DNA of 7,739 bases. It comes from Desulfobulbus sp. Its GTDB lineage: Bacteria; Desulfobacterota; Desulfobulbia; Desulfobulbales; Desulfobulbaceae. Both the position numbers and the translations under genes were made by a program. The notes below the pieces were generated by a model. It saw nothing but the letters and a program-made list of their open reading frames with translations. It searched no databases and was not told the DNA's origin. The stretch is taken from contig JAQUEZ010000275.1 in NCBI GenBank assembly GCA_028684915.1, positions 1 to 7,739 on the forward strand, read 5' to 3'. Below, piece after piece: positions 1 through 6,159 of the stretch; the stretch's first letter is position 1; every line of letters begins with the position of its first letter.

Positions 1-298
1 GCCATAGGAATATCATGCCCCAGTTTTTTCACCAGTGCCGCATGGATGGGGGGAACGGTCAAGACCCCACCCTGTATTGCTTGCGCATCCCATTGGGCGA
101 GGAACTCCCTTTCTTCTTCAATGGTCAAAGATGCATTCCGGCGACCGCCCCATGTATTTTGGCGCGAGCCATCTTGACTGCGAATTTTATCTCGATCACG
201 AAAAACCGTGCGGCGACTGACGCCCAGAGCGTCAGCAACGCGATCCGCTTCTTGGCTTTTAGCACTTCATCGGGACGAATGTGTACTGTTCTGGCCAT
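1..298 (-). pseudogene. IS630-family transposase, 5' fragment, frameshifted, truncated by window edge
   Basis: On the minus strand an ATG at 298 begins MARTVHIRPDEVLK, preceded by a strong ribosome-binding site. That frame stops after about 60 codons. From about 260 downward the -1 frame carries clear IS630-type sequence: a helix-turn-helix stretch (VADALGVSRRTVFRDRD), then TWGGRRN, then a region beginning EEEREFLAQWDAQA and ending at the window edge with PPIHAALVKKLGHDIP. The 298 ATG frame and this frame join at CTAAAAG (+ strand 256-262). Compared with the second IS630 gene in this window (from 6864), about 30 residues are also missing between the start and the helix-turn-helix. So the lesion is probably a deletion plus frameshift rather than programmed slippage. 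The catalytic DDE domain lies outside the window. Family assignment is confident; functionality is unlikely. Confidence 0.8.
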
Positions 299-301
299 GG
301 C

Positions 302-309
302 TCACCTCC
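302..309 (-). promoter_or_regulatory. Ribosome-binding site of the left IS630 transposase
   Basis: Reading the minus strand, GGAGGTGA ends three bases before the ATG at 298. This near-perfect Shine-Dalgarno fixes the start at 298. The other nearby ATG at 311 opens a frame of only 14 codons. Confidence 0.65.
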
Positions 310-331
310 ATGGTTAGAACTTGCCAAAGTG

Positions 332-1864
332 TCATCTTGAATGCAAATTTGAATAAGCGAGCGGAACCATTACGCTCAAATTACTACCGGCTGCATTGTT
401 CCTCGCCTCGATCCGGCCCTGCATATTGCGTTCGATGATCGTTTTTGACATATACAAACCTATGCCCGTGCCCATGGGCTTGGTGGAAAAATAGGGGTCG
501 AAGATCTTGTCCAGTATGTCCTTCGGGATACCACCACCGTTGTCCTCGACGGTCACCACCCCCATGCCCTGCCGCGCGGTGAGAGTGACATGAATTTGCC
601 CATTCTCCCGCGCCGCGTCGGTGATCGCCTCCTTGGCGTTGTTCAGGAGGTTGAGCAGGACCTGAGAGTATTCGTTGGGAAAGCCGAACAGGATGCATTC
701 CTGGTCGGCGGCCAAGTTGATCTTAATATGGTTGTGGGCAAAGCTCTCCGCTACCATCTCGATCGCAAGCCTGATTTGCTGTTCAGCCGAGAAAGGCATT
801 TTAACCTTGTTTGGAAGGAAAAAATCACGGAAGTCGTTGATGGTCGACGACATCTTCTGGAGCAGGCGATTGCCGGTGGTGATACACCCCGCCAAGTACT
901 CGGCTGTGAGTTCCCCGTCCTCATGGGCGTCGTGAATGTTGGTGAGGACCAAGGCCAGGGTGTTCAACGGCTGCCGCCACTGATGAGCGATGTTGCCGAT
1001 CATCTCACCCATGGCCGCCTGCCGCCCTTGGTTGATCAGCAGTTGGTCCTTGCTCCGTAGCTCGGCGACGGTCATCCTCACCCGCTCCTGCAGCGACTGG
1101 TTGAGCTGTTCCAGTTGTAGCTGCTTCTCCTCGAGTAGGTTGTTGGTCTGCGTTAGTTCCCTGACCCGGTCCTGGATGGCTCGAGACATGATATTGAAAG
1201 CTGCGCTCAGCTTGCCAACATCGTTATCGCCTTCCATCAGCGGCTTCAGAGGGAAGTTGCCAGCAGCTACCTCCAGGCTGGCCCTGGTGAGGAATTGCAT
1301 GTGTCTGGTTATCCAGAAACCCAATAAAACGAGCACAAGGGAAGAAAGCATAATTTCAAGGGCAGCTATACTCATTCCCTGGATAAGTAGAGTCCTTCGT
1401 GCGTGGAGAATACGGGTGAGGTTGAGGCCAAAGTGCAGTTCGCCCAGGGGCTGTTGCATGTATTCAATAGGTTTGACCACATGATAAACGGGGTCCTTCG
1501 CCAAGGCGAAAAAGGAAAATTCACCACTTGCTTGGGGCAGTGAACGGTAGTCCAGAAACTCGTTGGCGAATAGGCGATTTCCATAACGATCTAAAACGAC
1601 AATATATTCCAGAGGGTCTGCAGCAAGGCTTTCAGCCAGCACGGCCCGGATCGTGGCGTAATCGCGTTGCGCCATAGGGGCGGTGAGTGCGGCAATCAGG
1701 ATGGGGCTGATCTCTTTTGCCTGTGCCTGCACCTGATCAGCCATAGCATTGTGCAACAGCCGCAGGCTGTTGGCGATCAGGAGGGTGAGCATGAGAGCTT
1801 CCAGAACGATCGCCAAGCAGAGCAGGCGACCATGGACTGTTTTCCATGGAGGCAGCCTGTTCAT
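332..1864 (-). CDS. Membrane-bound sensor histidine kinase (HAMP, HisKA-type, HATPase_c)
   Basis: 510 residues. Order of parts: transmembrane helix about 13-35; extracytoplasmic domain about 36-158; second transmembrane helix about 159-186; HAMP about 187-240; coiled coil about 240-285; phospho-acceptor box GEMIGNIAHQWRQPLN with His294; N box NEYSQVLLNLLNNAKEAI (397-414); G1 box DNGGGIP (441-447); F box around FDPYFSTK (455-462); G2 box GTGIGL (465-470). All kinase motifs are present, so it should autophosphorylate. The start codon overlaps the stop of the upstream binding-protein gene (ATGA, 1861-1864). There is no Shine-Dalgarno before it, which points to translational coupling. No receiver domain or response regulator gene is present, so the partner is unknown. 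The final 7-8 residues after VPLA look like readthrough into the adjacent IS630 end, because kinases of this type normally end just after that strand. The ATPase core is not affected. The ligand is unknown. Confidence 0.9.
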   Translation of the reverse strand: MNRLPPWKTVHGRLLCLAIVLEALMLTLLIANSLRLLHNAMADQVQAQAKEISPILIAALTAPMAQRDYATIRAVLAESLAADPLEYIVVLDRYGNRLFANEFLDYRSLPQASGEFSFFALAKDPVYHVVKPIEYMQQPLGELHFGLNLTRILHARRTLLIQGMSIAALEIMLSSLVLVLLGFWITRHMQFLTRASLEVAAGNFPLKPLMEGDNDVGKLSAAFNIMSRAIQDRVRELTQTNNLLEEKQLQLEQLNQSLQERVRMTVAELRSKDQLLINQGRQAAMGEMIGNIAHQWRQPLNTLALVLTNIHDAHEDGELTAEYLAGCITTGNRLLQKMSSTINDFRDFFLPNKVKMPFSAEQQIRLAIEMVAESFAHNHIKINLAADQECILFGFPNEYSQVLLNLLNNAKEAITDAARENGQIHVTLTARQGMGVVTVEDNGGGIPKDILDKIFDPYFSTKPMGTGIGLYMSKTIIERNMQGRIEARNNAAGSNLSVMVPLAYSNLHSR

Positions 1865-2685
1865 TGTACATTTTTGAGGAGTTGCCTGGTTTCCTCGGCA
1901 TAAACATCCAATTCTTCGAGTTCTCCGGGCCTCAGTGCGCGATATCCCTCAAGTTTGTTGGCGGCAAAATACTCTTGCGCCTCCCGTGTGTCAGCAAAGG
2001 CCCAAAGGGCAGCTTCAATCTTCTTTTGCTCACCAGCCCAACGATCCTGCAGCATATAAACCCGCCCCGCCATAGGGCCGCTCTCCTTCAGGGTCTGCAA
2101 TTGGTGGCGAGCAGTGGCATCCAGGTTCTGGTAATTGGCCAGGGAAGTGAACGCCGCTGCCGCTTCCTTGGCAATAAGTAACTGGGCGACACTATCTGAC
2201 GCACTGACGTACTTGATCGGGTTGGCCTGCACATTGTTTTTTTTGAGCCATTGCTGGCCCCACAGTGTGACAAGGGAAGTAGGGCTTAATCCGAGAACAT
2301 CCTTATGATGGAGATCTTGCGGAGTGTGAATTGCGCCGCCTCGGAGCACAAGCACCACCGACTTGAAGTCCGCTTTATACGTTAGCAATGGACTGTACTG
2401 AGCATCAATCTGAAGCAGCCGCGCCTGGTGACCCGTAGTGACTGCGATATCGTATTCTTTGGCAAGGGCGCGTTTGGCGAATATATCGAAATTGGGGGCA
2501 GTGACTATTTCCACCGGCATGCCAAGCACCTTTTCCATGTATTGTTGAAGCGGTGCATACATCTGCAAAATGATCCGGGGGCTACTGTGTGGCGCAACGC
2601 CAATCACAAAGTTACTCCGCTCTCCGGCAAATACCGCGTTCGGAAACAATATCAATATCATTAATAGGATAGACATTTTTATCAT
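1861..2685 (-). CDS. PhnD-like periplasmic substrate-binding protein (phosphate/phosphonate-type SBP family)
   Basis: 274 residues from the ATG at 2685, which has GGAGA seven bases upstream and gives a clean signal peptide (hydrophobic 4-18, cleavage after VFA at about 20). An in-frame ATG at 2769 would add 28 residues in front of the signal and is less likely. The mature protein has the type-II periplasmic-binding fold pattern of the PhnD family: IGVAPHSSPRIILQMYAPLQQYME near the N-terminus, DIAVTTGHQARLL (79-91), the hinge/ligand segment LGLSPTSLVTLWGQQWL (131-147), and VSASDSVAQLLIAKEAAAAF (160-179). No permease or ATPase gene is adjacent. The next gene is a histidine kinase overlapped by four bases, so a sensory rather than transport role is likely, as in AioX-AioS arsenite sensing. 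Unlike AioX, this protein has no cysteine at all, so arsenite is an unlikely ligand. The true ligand cannot be told from sequence. Confidence 0.85.
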   Translation of the reverse strand: MIKMSILLMILILFPNAVFAGERSNFVIGVAPHSSPRIILQMYAPLQQYMEKVLGMPVEIVTAPNFDIFAKRALAKEYDIAVTTGHQARLLQIDAQYSPLLTYKADFKSVVLVLRGGAIHTPQDLHHKDVLGLSPTSLVTLWGQQWLKKNNVQANPIKYVSASDSVAQLLIAKEAAAAFTSLANYQNLDATARHQLQTLKESGPMAGRVYMLQDRWAGEQKKIEAALWAFADTREAQEYFAANKLEGYRALRPGELEELDVYAEETRQLLKNVQ

Positions 2686-2879
2686 GCTGTTGTCTCCGTG
2701 TGATTTTTTTGGCAAAAAAATTGCGGCCCAAAACAAAGGCAAAAGCACTTCCGCGAAGAAGTACAACAACCAGTTGCGGATACAAGAAAAGAAAGAGGCC
2801 TATGATGAACAGTCTCCCGTTCCTTCGGATACAAAAGGGAAATTCCTTGCATTTTCACGATACGAGAACCAGTTGTGCG
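2686..2879. other. Intergenic region upstream of the binding-protein/kinase operon, ending at an IS remnant
   Basis: 194 bases with no convincing gene. It should hold the minus-strand promoter of the sensory operon, but I see no -10/-35 pair strong enough to name. Homopolymer tracts (T7 at 2704-2710 and A7 at 2714-2720) lie just upstream of the start, and the short direct repeat CGGATACAA occurs twice (about 2777 and 2826). An open plus-strand frame crosses the region, but it resembles transposase only from about 2880, so the mobile DNA probably begins there. Confidence 0.45.
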
Positions 2880-3419
2880 TACCGCGTCATCTCGGTGCGC
2901 AATGCAACCAAGGGGCGACTGGAAGTGGACATCCTCACGCCGCGGGTCTGGGTTTGGCTTGATGACCAGAGTGATGTTCGGCAGTGGCGCCTTATCGTCA
3001 GGCGAGAAGTCGCTGCCAAGCAGACCATCAAATACAGCCTTTCGAACGCCCCCGCCGCAACCACGGTCGAGCGGCTCGCATACATGCAGGGGTAGCGCTA
3101 TTTTGTCGAACGTTCTTTTCAGGACGCCAAGGGCACGGTTGGCTTAGATTATTACCAGACTCGCGGTTGGCGGGCATGGCATCACCACATGGCCATGGTG
3201 ATGATGGCGACCCTCTTCATGCTGGAAACACGGCTTGCCCACAAAAACGAGCACCCACTCCTCAGTTGTCCAGATATTGTTACCCTCCTGGCTCATTTCC
3301 TGCCTCGCAGAGATAACGCAGAGGAGGTACTTCGCCAGATGACGGTCAGACACCGGCAAAAACAACATTCGATTGACTCAGCCTATGCCAGACAGGCGCT
3401 GACGAATCTGACAAAGTAG
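2880..3419 (+). pseudogene. IS4/IS701-type DDE transposase, 3' half, with in-frame amber codon
   Basis: One reading frame carries the C-terminal half of an IS4-superfamily (IS701-like) transposase. It begins YRVISVRNATKGRLEV, continues LIVRREVA, TIKYSLSNAP and ERLAYMQG, then meets TAG at 3093-3095. It resumes in the same frame as RYFVERSFQDAKGTVGLDYY, RGWRAWHHHMAMVMMATLFML, and ends at TAG 3417-3419. The C-terminal catalytic region, with the conserved glutamate of FVERSFQDAK, lies just after the amber codon. Relatives commonly have MQGQRYWVERAFQDAK, so the stop probably replaced a CAG glutamine codon. The N-terminal half with the two catalytic aspartates is missing. Its 3' end overlaps the start of recognisable IS21 sequence. 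It is inactive as it stands. Confidence 0.8.
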
Positions 3420-4279
3420 AACTGCTCTGGCAGGAGTACAAAGAAAAGCATCTGGATGGGTGCCAATACAGCTGGTTTTGCCAGCTGTACGAACGATGGC
3501 GTGGCACTGCAGTCCAGATCGTTGAGCGGCAGATCCTGGCCAAGCTGCGACACCAACGGTTCTTCTCGCTGGCGGAGTTGAACCAGGCCATCAGCCAACA
3601 ACTGCGCGTACTCAACACCAAACCCTTCCAGAAACTTCCCGGTTCACGCCAAAGCCTGTTCCATAGCCTCGACCAACCGGCCCTCAAGCCTTTGCCGGCC
3701 ACACCCTACGAGTTTGCCCTGTGGAAGAAAGCCACAGTGCATATCGATTATCACGTCGAAGTGGATGGCCATTGTTACAGCGTGCCCTCTCGACTGGTCA
3801 AAAAGCGGCTCGACATCCGCATCACCTCGTCCGTTGTCGAATGTTTTGACCGGGGGCAACGGGTTGCCAGCCATCAACGAAGTCGGGATAAGGGCCGCCA
3901 CACCACGGTAACCGAGCACATGCCGCCGTCGCACCGGCAGTATCAGCAGTGGACACCGGAACGATTCCTTCGCTGGGCCGCCAAGATCGGTCCCCTGGCC
4001 ATGCAACTCACGGAAAACATCCTGGCCTCCCGCGTGCATCCTCAACAGGCCTTTCGCAGCCTGATGGGCGTTCTTCGTTTAGGCAAGAGCTATGGTAATC
4101 ACCGGCTGGAGCTGGCCTGCGGCCGGGCGCTGGTCATCGGCGCGGTCTCCTTTCGCAGCATTGACTCTATCCTCAAAAACGGCCTGGACAAGGCCAATGA
4201 GGTGGAAGAGGTGGCTCAGGATCCCGTGGTGCATGAGAATATCCGTGGCCCTCACTATTACCACCCCACGTTGCAGTAA
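3404..4279 (+). pseudogene. istA: IS21-family IstA transposase, N-terminus missing and DDE core deleted in frame
   Basis: The open frame contains two separated parts of an IstA protein. Part one (3404 to about 3507) is [20 protein letters not shown] followed by LYERWRG, which in relatives lies about 110 residues from the start. It runs straight into part two from about 3510: [20 protein letters not shown], then the C-terminal domain with [41 protein letters not shown] and a final [12 protein letters not shown]. The roughly 190-200 residues normally between these parts, which hold the DDE integrase core, are absent, yet the frame is kept. No start codon precedes part one: the 5' end is replaced by the IS701 remnant. 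A TTG at 3578 is the first likely start inside the frame. The stop TAA (4277-4279) overlaps the ribosome-binding site of istB, the usual IS21 arrangement. Catalytically dead. Confidence 0.85.
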
Positions 4280-4288
4280 GGAGGCACC

Positions 4289-4572
4289 ATGTTGACGCAT
4301 CCCACCCTCGACAAATTGGAATCGCTCCGGTTGCACGGCATGGTTCAGGCGCTGAAGCAGCAGTGGCAACAACCGGAGAGCAACGAGTTATCGTTTGAAC
4401 AGCGACTTGGTCTTTTGGTCGACCGGGAGACCGATCTCCGTCAAACCAGGCAAATGCAGGCCCGGCTTCGCAAAGCCAAACTCCGCCAGAATGCGGTTGT
4501 TGAAGATATCGATTTCAAGCACCCCCGTGGCCTGGACCGGTCGCAGGTGCTGCACTGGCCATCTGTCAAAAT
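4289..4572 (+). pseudogene. istB: IS21-family IstB helper ATPase, N-terminal fragment cut by IS1595
   Basis: ATG at 4289 follows AAGGAGG (4278-4284) at good spacing and ten bases after the istA stop. The product matches the helical N-terminal domain of IstB: MLTHPTLDKLESLRLHGM, then LSFEQRLGLLVDRE (34-47), LRKAKLRQNAVVEDIDF (60-76) and HPRGLDRSQVL (78-88). IstB is normally about 240-260 residues with Walker A near residue 110. Here homology stops at about residue 94, where the left end of the IS1595 element begins (4573). The frame reads another 13 codons into that element and stops at 4612. No ATPase motif remains, and no continuation of istB is found on the far side at 5547 or 6130. The insertion was therefore accompanied or followed by loss of the rest. 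Confidence 0.85.
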
Positions 4573-4597
4573 GGCTCTGTATCAATCTCAGCATAAT
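4573..4597 (+). repeat. IS1595-type left end, copy 1 (IRL1)
   Basis: Begins GGCTCTGTATCAATCTCAGC. It matches the reverse complement of the distal right end (6105-6129) at 20 of 25 positions and that of the proximal right end (5522-5546) at 17 of the first 21. All four ends share GGCT, TG at positions 6-7 and CTCAGC at positions 15-20. Confidence 0.8.
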
Positions 4598-4647
4598 GCT
4601 TGTATTTCATAACAAGATCAAATTGATAAGCCAAATGAGGTCTTATT

Positions 4648-5544
4648 ATGAAGATGCCTGGAATAACCTTGCTTGAATGGCAAAAACGGTATGGCAGCGA
4701 AAGGTCCTGCGCAAAGACCTTAATCAAGGTGAGATGGCCCAATGGGTTTCAATGTCCTGCTTGCGGATCCACGAAGGCCTACTTTATTGAATCGCGTAAA
4801 CTGTACCAATGTTCTCATTGTCGGCATCAAGTGTCGATGACCGCTGACACTTTGTTTCATTCGACCAAAGTTCCTCTTGTGAAATGGTTTTGGGCAATTT
4901 ATCTGATGGCTTCTGACAAAGGTGGTGTTTCGGCTCTCCGTATCGCCAAAAATGTCGGAGTTTCCTGGATTACAGCACGTAACATGCTGCGCAAAATCAG
5001 GAAAGCGATGGCTGACCGAGACAGCATTTACCGGCTTGCCAACTTGATTGAGTTTGACGACACCCTTGTCGGTGGGAAACGTGCCGGCAAAAGAGGGCGA
5101 GGGGCTGCAGGAAAGCGACCTGTTCTTGTGGCTGTGGAAACTCGCGAGAAAGGCGCTGGTTTTGTTGCCATGCAAGCGGTCGACAGTGTGAACAAAGGAA
5201 CTGTTCGCCAATTTCTTGCCAAACACCTGAAAGATGGCCAGGCGGTAAAAACCGATGCCCTGTCCGCGCTTAACGCTGTCGGAGAGACGCAAGAGCATCA
5301 AAAAAAGGTGACCCCACCTGAACAGGCATCGGTGTGGTTGCCTATGGTCCACATCATGATCGGCAACCTGAAAACATTTATCAACGGCACCTTCCACGGT
5401 GTTTTTTCCAATTGCCTCCAAGAATACCTCGACGAATTTTGTTACCGTTTTAATCGGAGATTCTGGGAACCACAACTGCCACTCCGTTTACTCAATGCAT
5501 GCCTTGCTCATGTACCCGTCAGGATTGCTGAGTTTCATGCATAG
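4648..5544 (+). CDS. IS1595-family transposase (zinc-ribbon, DDE/N type)
   Basis: 298 residues, full length and uninterrupted. ATG at 4648 has GAGG seven bases upstream. Domain order: N-terminal zinc ribbon with Cys36-x2-Cys39 (CPAC) and Cys55-x2-Cys58 (CSHC); a helical DNA-binding segment about 72-122 (LVKWFWAIYLMASDKGGVSA, WITARNMLRKIRKAM); then the ISXO2-like catalytic domain. Likely catalytic residues are Asp137 in IEFDDTLVGGK, Asp203 in VKTDALSAL, and Asn240 in HIMIGNLKTFINGTFHG, followed by the conserved LDEFCYRFNRR (261-271). Some IS1595 subgroups have Asn in the third position, so this need not be a defect. The last codons overlap the right terminal repeat. This is the only transposase in the window that looks able to work, and it could act on the related ends downstream. 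Confidence 0.92.
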   Translation: MKMPGITLLEWQKRYGSERSCAKTLIKVRWPNGFQCPACGSTKAYFIESRKLYQCSHCRHQVSMTADTLFHSTKVPLVKWFWAIYLMASDKGGVSALRIAKNVGVSWITARNMLRKIRKAMADRDSIYRLANLIEFDDTLVGGKRAGKRGRGAAGKRPVLVAVETREKGAGFVAMQAVDSVNKGTVRQFLAKHLKDGQAVKTDALSALNAVGETQEHQKKVTPPEQASVWLPMVHIMIGNLKTFINGTFHGVFSNCLQEYLDEFCYRFNRRFWEPQLPLRLLNACLAHVPVRIAEFHA

Positions 5545-5546
5545 CC
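5522..5546 (-). repeat. IS1595-type right end, proximal copy (IRR1)
   Basis: The reverse complement begins GGCTATGCATGAAACTCAGC. It forms the inverted partner of 4573-4597. With the six following bases, 5527-5552 matches 6110-6135 as a direct repeat at 24 of 26 positions. Confidence 0.75.
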
Positions 5547-5590
5547 ACATTTTTGTATTAGAACAAGACCTTTAACTGTCAAATTGAGAG

Positions 5591-5938
5591 TCAATTGCCA
5601 CAGCATGGCGCAACTTCATTCCCGCTTCCTCCGCCAACGTCCAGCACTTCCTCCCAGCTTAATTCATTCTCAGGGAAATAAATGACCGCCATAGAATCGC
5701 TAGGCAGTCCCTTATCCTGAAACTCTTCCTCCAGACAAATAAAGCATCGAATATTCATGGAATGAAAGACTCGCACCAAGGCGCTGGCAACTGTCATGTC
5801 CACCGGCCCCATAGCTTTCCAAAGGTGATTGTATCGGAAAAGAACATATTCTCGTTCTATCGGGGGAACGTTGCATTCTTTGATTAGAAAAATTTCAGGA
5901 AGTTTTTCGCCAACCGTTTTTAATACGGCTTTTTTCAT
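5591..5938 (-). CDS. Unrecognised 115-residue protein, probable passenger gene between IS1595-type ends
   Basis: I do not recognise this protein. The ATG at 5938 (MKKAVLKTVGEKLPEIF) has AAAGGGG six bases upstream, and the TGA is at 5591-5593. It is predicted soluble and acidic, with no signal peptide or membrane helix. It has a mixed alpha/beta pattern with short hydrophobic strands (YVLFRY 31-36; IRCFICLEEEF 63-73; MAVIYFPE 83-90), a Cys65-x2-Cys68 pair and a C-terminal VAPCCGN with two adjacent cysteines. It lies on the strand opposite to the transposase, 45 bases beyond the proximal right end, and its start is about 45 bases from the second left end at 5983. The gene is therefore enclosed by IS1595-type ends on both sides. 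IS1595 relatives are known to carry passenger genes, but this location alone does not show a function. Confidence 0.6.
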   Translation of the reverse strand: MKKAVLKTVGEKLPEIFLIKECNVPPIEREYVLFRYNHLWKAMGPVDMTVASALVRVFHSMNIRCFICLEEEFQDKGLPSDSMAVIYFPENELSWEEVLDVGGGSGNEVAPCCGN

Positions 5939-5982
5939 AGGTGGCCCCTTTCATTGTGCGGCTAGTAGTTATTCGTAAAAAT

Positions 5983-6007
5983 GGCTATGAACAAAACTCA
6001 GCACAAT
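5983..6007 (+). repeat. IS1595-type left end, copy 2 (IRL2)
   Basis: Begins GGCTATGAACAAAACTCAGC, the same orientation as 4573-4597 and matching it at 19 of 25 positions. It matches the reverse complement of 6105-6129 at 17 of the first 20. The preceding eight bases GTAAAAAT also match those before the first left end (GTCAAAAT) at 7 of 8. Confidence 0.7.
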
Positions 6008-6030
6008 TTGATGTGAAGCCGCGCCCGATT

Positions 6031-6057
6031 TGGCATTGCGACAAAAAGTTAATGCCA
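6031..6057. other. Hairpin inside the miniature element
   Basis: TGGCATT at 6031-6037 is the exact reverse complement of AATGCCA at 6051-6057, with a 13-base loop. There is no following T tract on the plus strand, so a classical terminator is unlikely. It is a candidate structural feature of the element. Confidence 0.4.
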
Positions 6058-6104
6058 TCTTCCCACCCAGGCGTAATTGTTGATACAAGGTGAGTGGGCA
6101 ACGT

Positions 6105-6129
6105 ATCAGGCTGAGTTTCATTCAGAGCC
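6105..6129 (-). repeat. IS1595-type right end, distal copy (IRR2)
   Basis: The reverse complement begins GGCTCTGAATGAAACTCAGC. It is the best inverted partner for the first left end at 4573 (20 of 25). It is 18 of 20 identical to the proximal right end, and the following ACATTT is shared with it as well. Confidence 0.75.
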
Positions 6130-6159
6130 ACATTTGTAAAAACGATACATCAAGCTAGC

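Larger units (their letters stand above)
4573..5546 (+). mobile_element. IS1595-family insertion sequence, apparently intact (974 bp)
   Basis: The element is bounded by imperfect inverted repeats starting GGCT(C/A)TG and containing CTCAGCA, at 4573-4597 and 5522-5546. The first 21 positions match at 17. It encloses one transposase gene that fills nearly all of it, and the right repeat overlaps the gene's last codons, which is usual for compact IS1595 elements. The 8-bp flanks (4565-4572 GTCAAAAT; 5547-5554 ACATTTTT) are not a direct repeat, so a target-site duplication typical of the family is not visible. The left flank is istB; the right flank is not. Further related ends lie downstream at 5983 and 6129. 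Confidence 0.75.
5983..6129. mobile_element. 147-bp miniature element (MITE-like) with IS1595-type ends
   Basis: Inverted ends at 5983-6007 and 6105-6129 enclose about 97 bases without a credible gene. Both ends match those of the intact IS1595 element upstream, so this is probably an internally deleted derivative that the IS1595 transposase could mobilise. The interior contains a perfect 7-bp inverted repeat (6031-6037/6051-6057). Flanking bases (5975-5982 GTAAAAAT; 6130-6137 ACATTTGT) are not a target duplication. An alternative reading is that only the outermost pair (4573 and 6129) is used, making one 1557-bp transposon with a passenger. Confidence 0.6.

Noticed and set aside
254..262. 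CTAAAAG in the left IS630 copy as a programmed frameshift site
   Set aside because: A run of only four A's is a weak slip site, and about 30 residues are missing at the same point, so a deletion explains it better.
590..1060. Long plus-strand open frame of 156 codons
   Set aside because: It lies entirely within the minus-strand histidine kinase, whose motifs are complete; a shadow frame.
1861..2685. AioX arsenite-binding protein assignment
   Set aside because: Gene order is similar, but the protein contains no cysteine, and no arsenite oxidase or AioR-like gene is present.
2700..2879. Plus-strand frame running into the IS701 remnant as a possible native N-terminus
   Set aside because: This part is lysine-rich and low in complexity, does not resemble transposase, and occupies the promoter region of the divergent operon.
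4720..5475. Minus-strand open frame of 251 codons opposite the IS1595 transposase
   Set aside because: The plus strand encodes a full-length, motif-complete transposase; the antisense frame has no recognisable domain.
5547..5982. Integron cassette (attC-like) interpretation of the repeats around the 115-residue gene
   Set aside because: No GTTRRRY/RYYYAAC core sites are present, and the repeats match IS1595 ends in the correct inverted orientation.
6031..6057. Rho-independent terminator at the 7-bp hairpin
   Set aside because: There is no T tract after the stem on the plus strand, and on the minus strand the stem precedes a gene start rather than following a stop.
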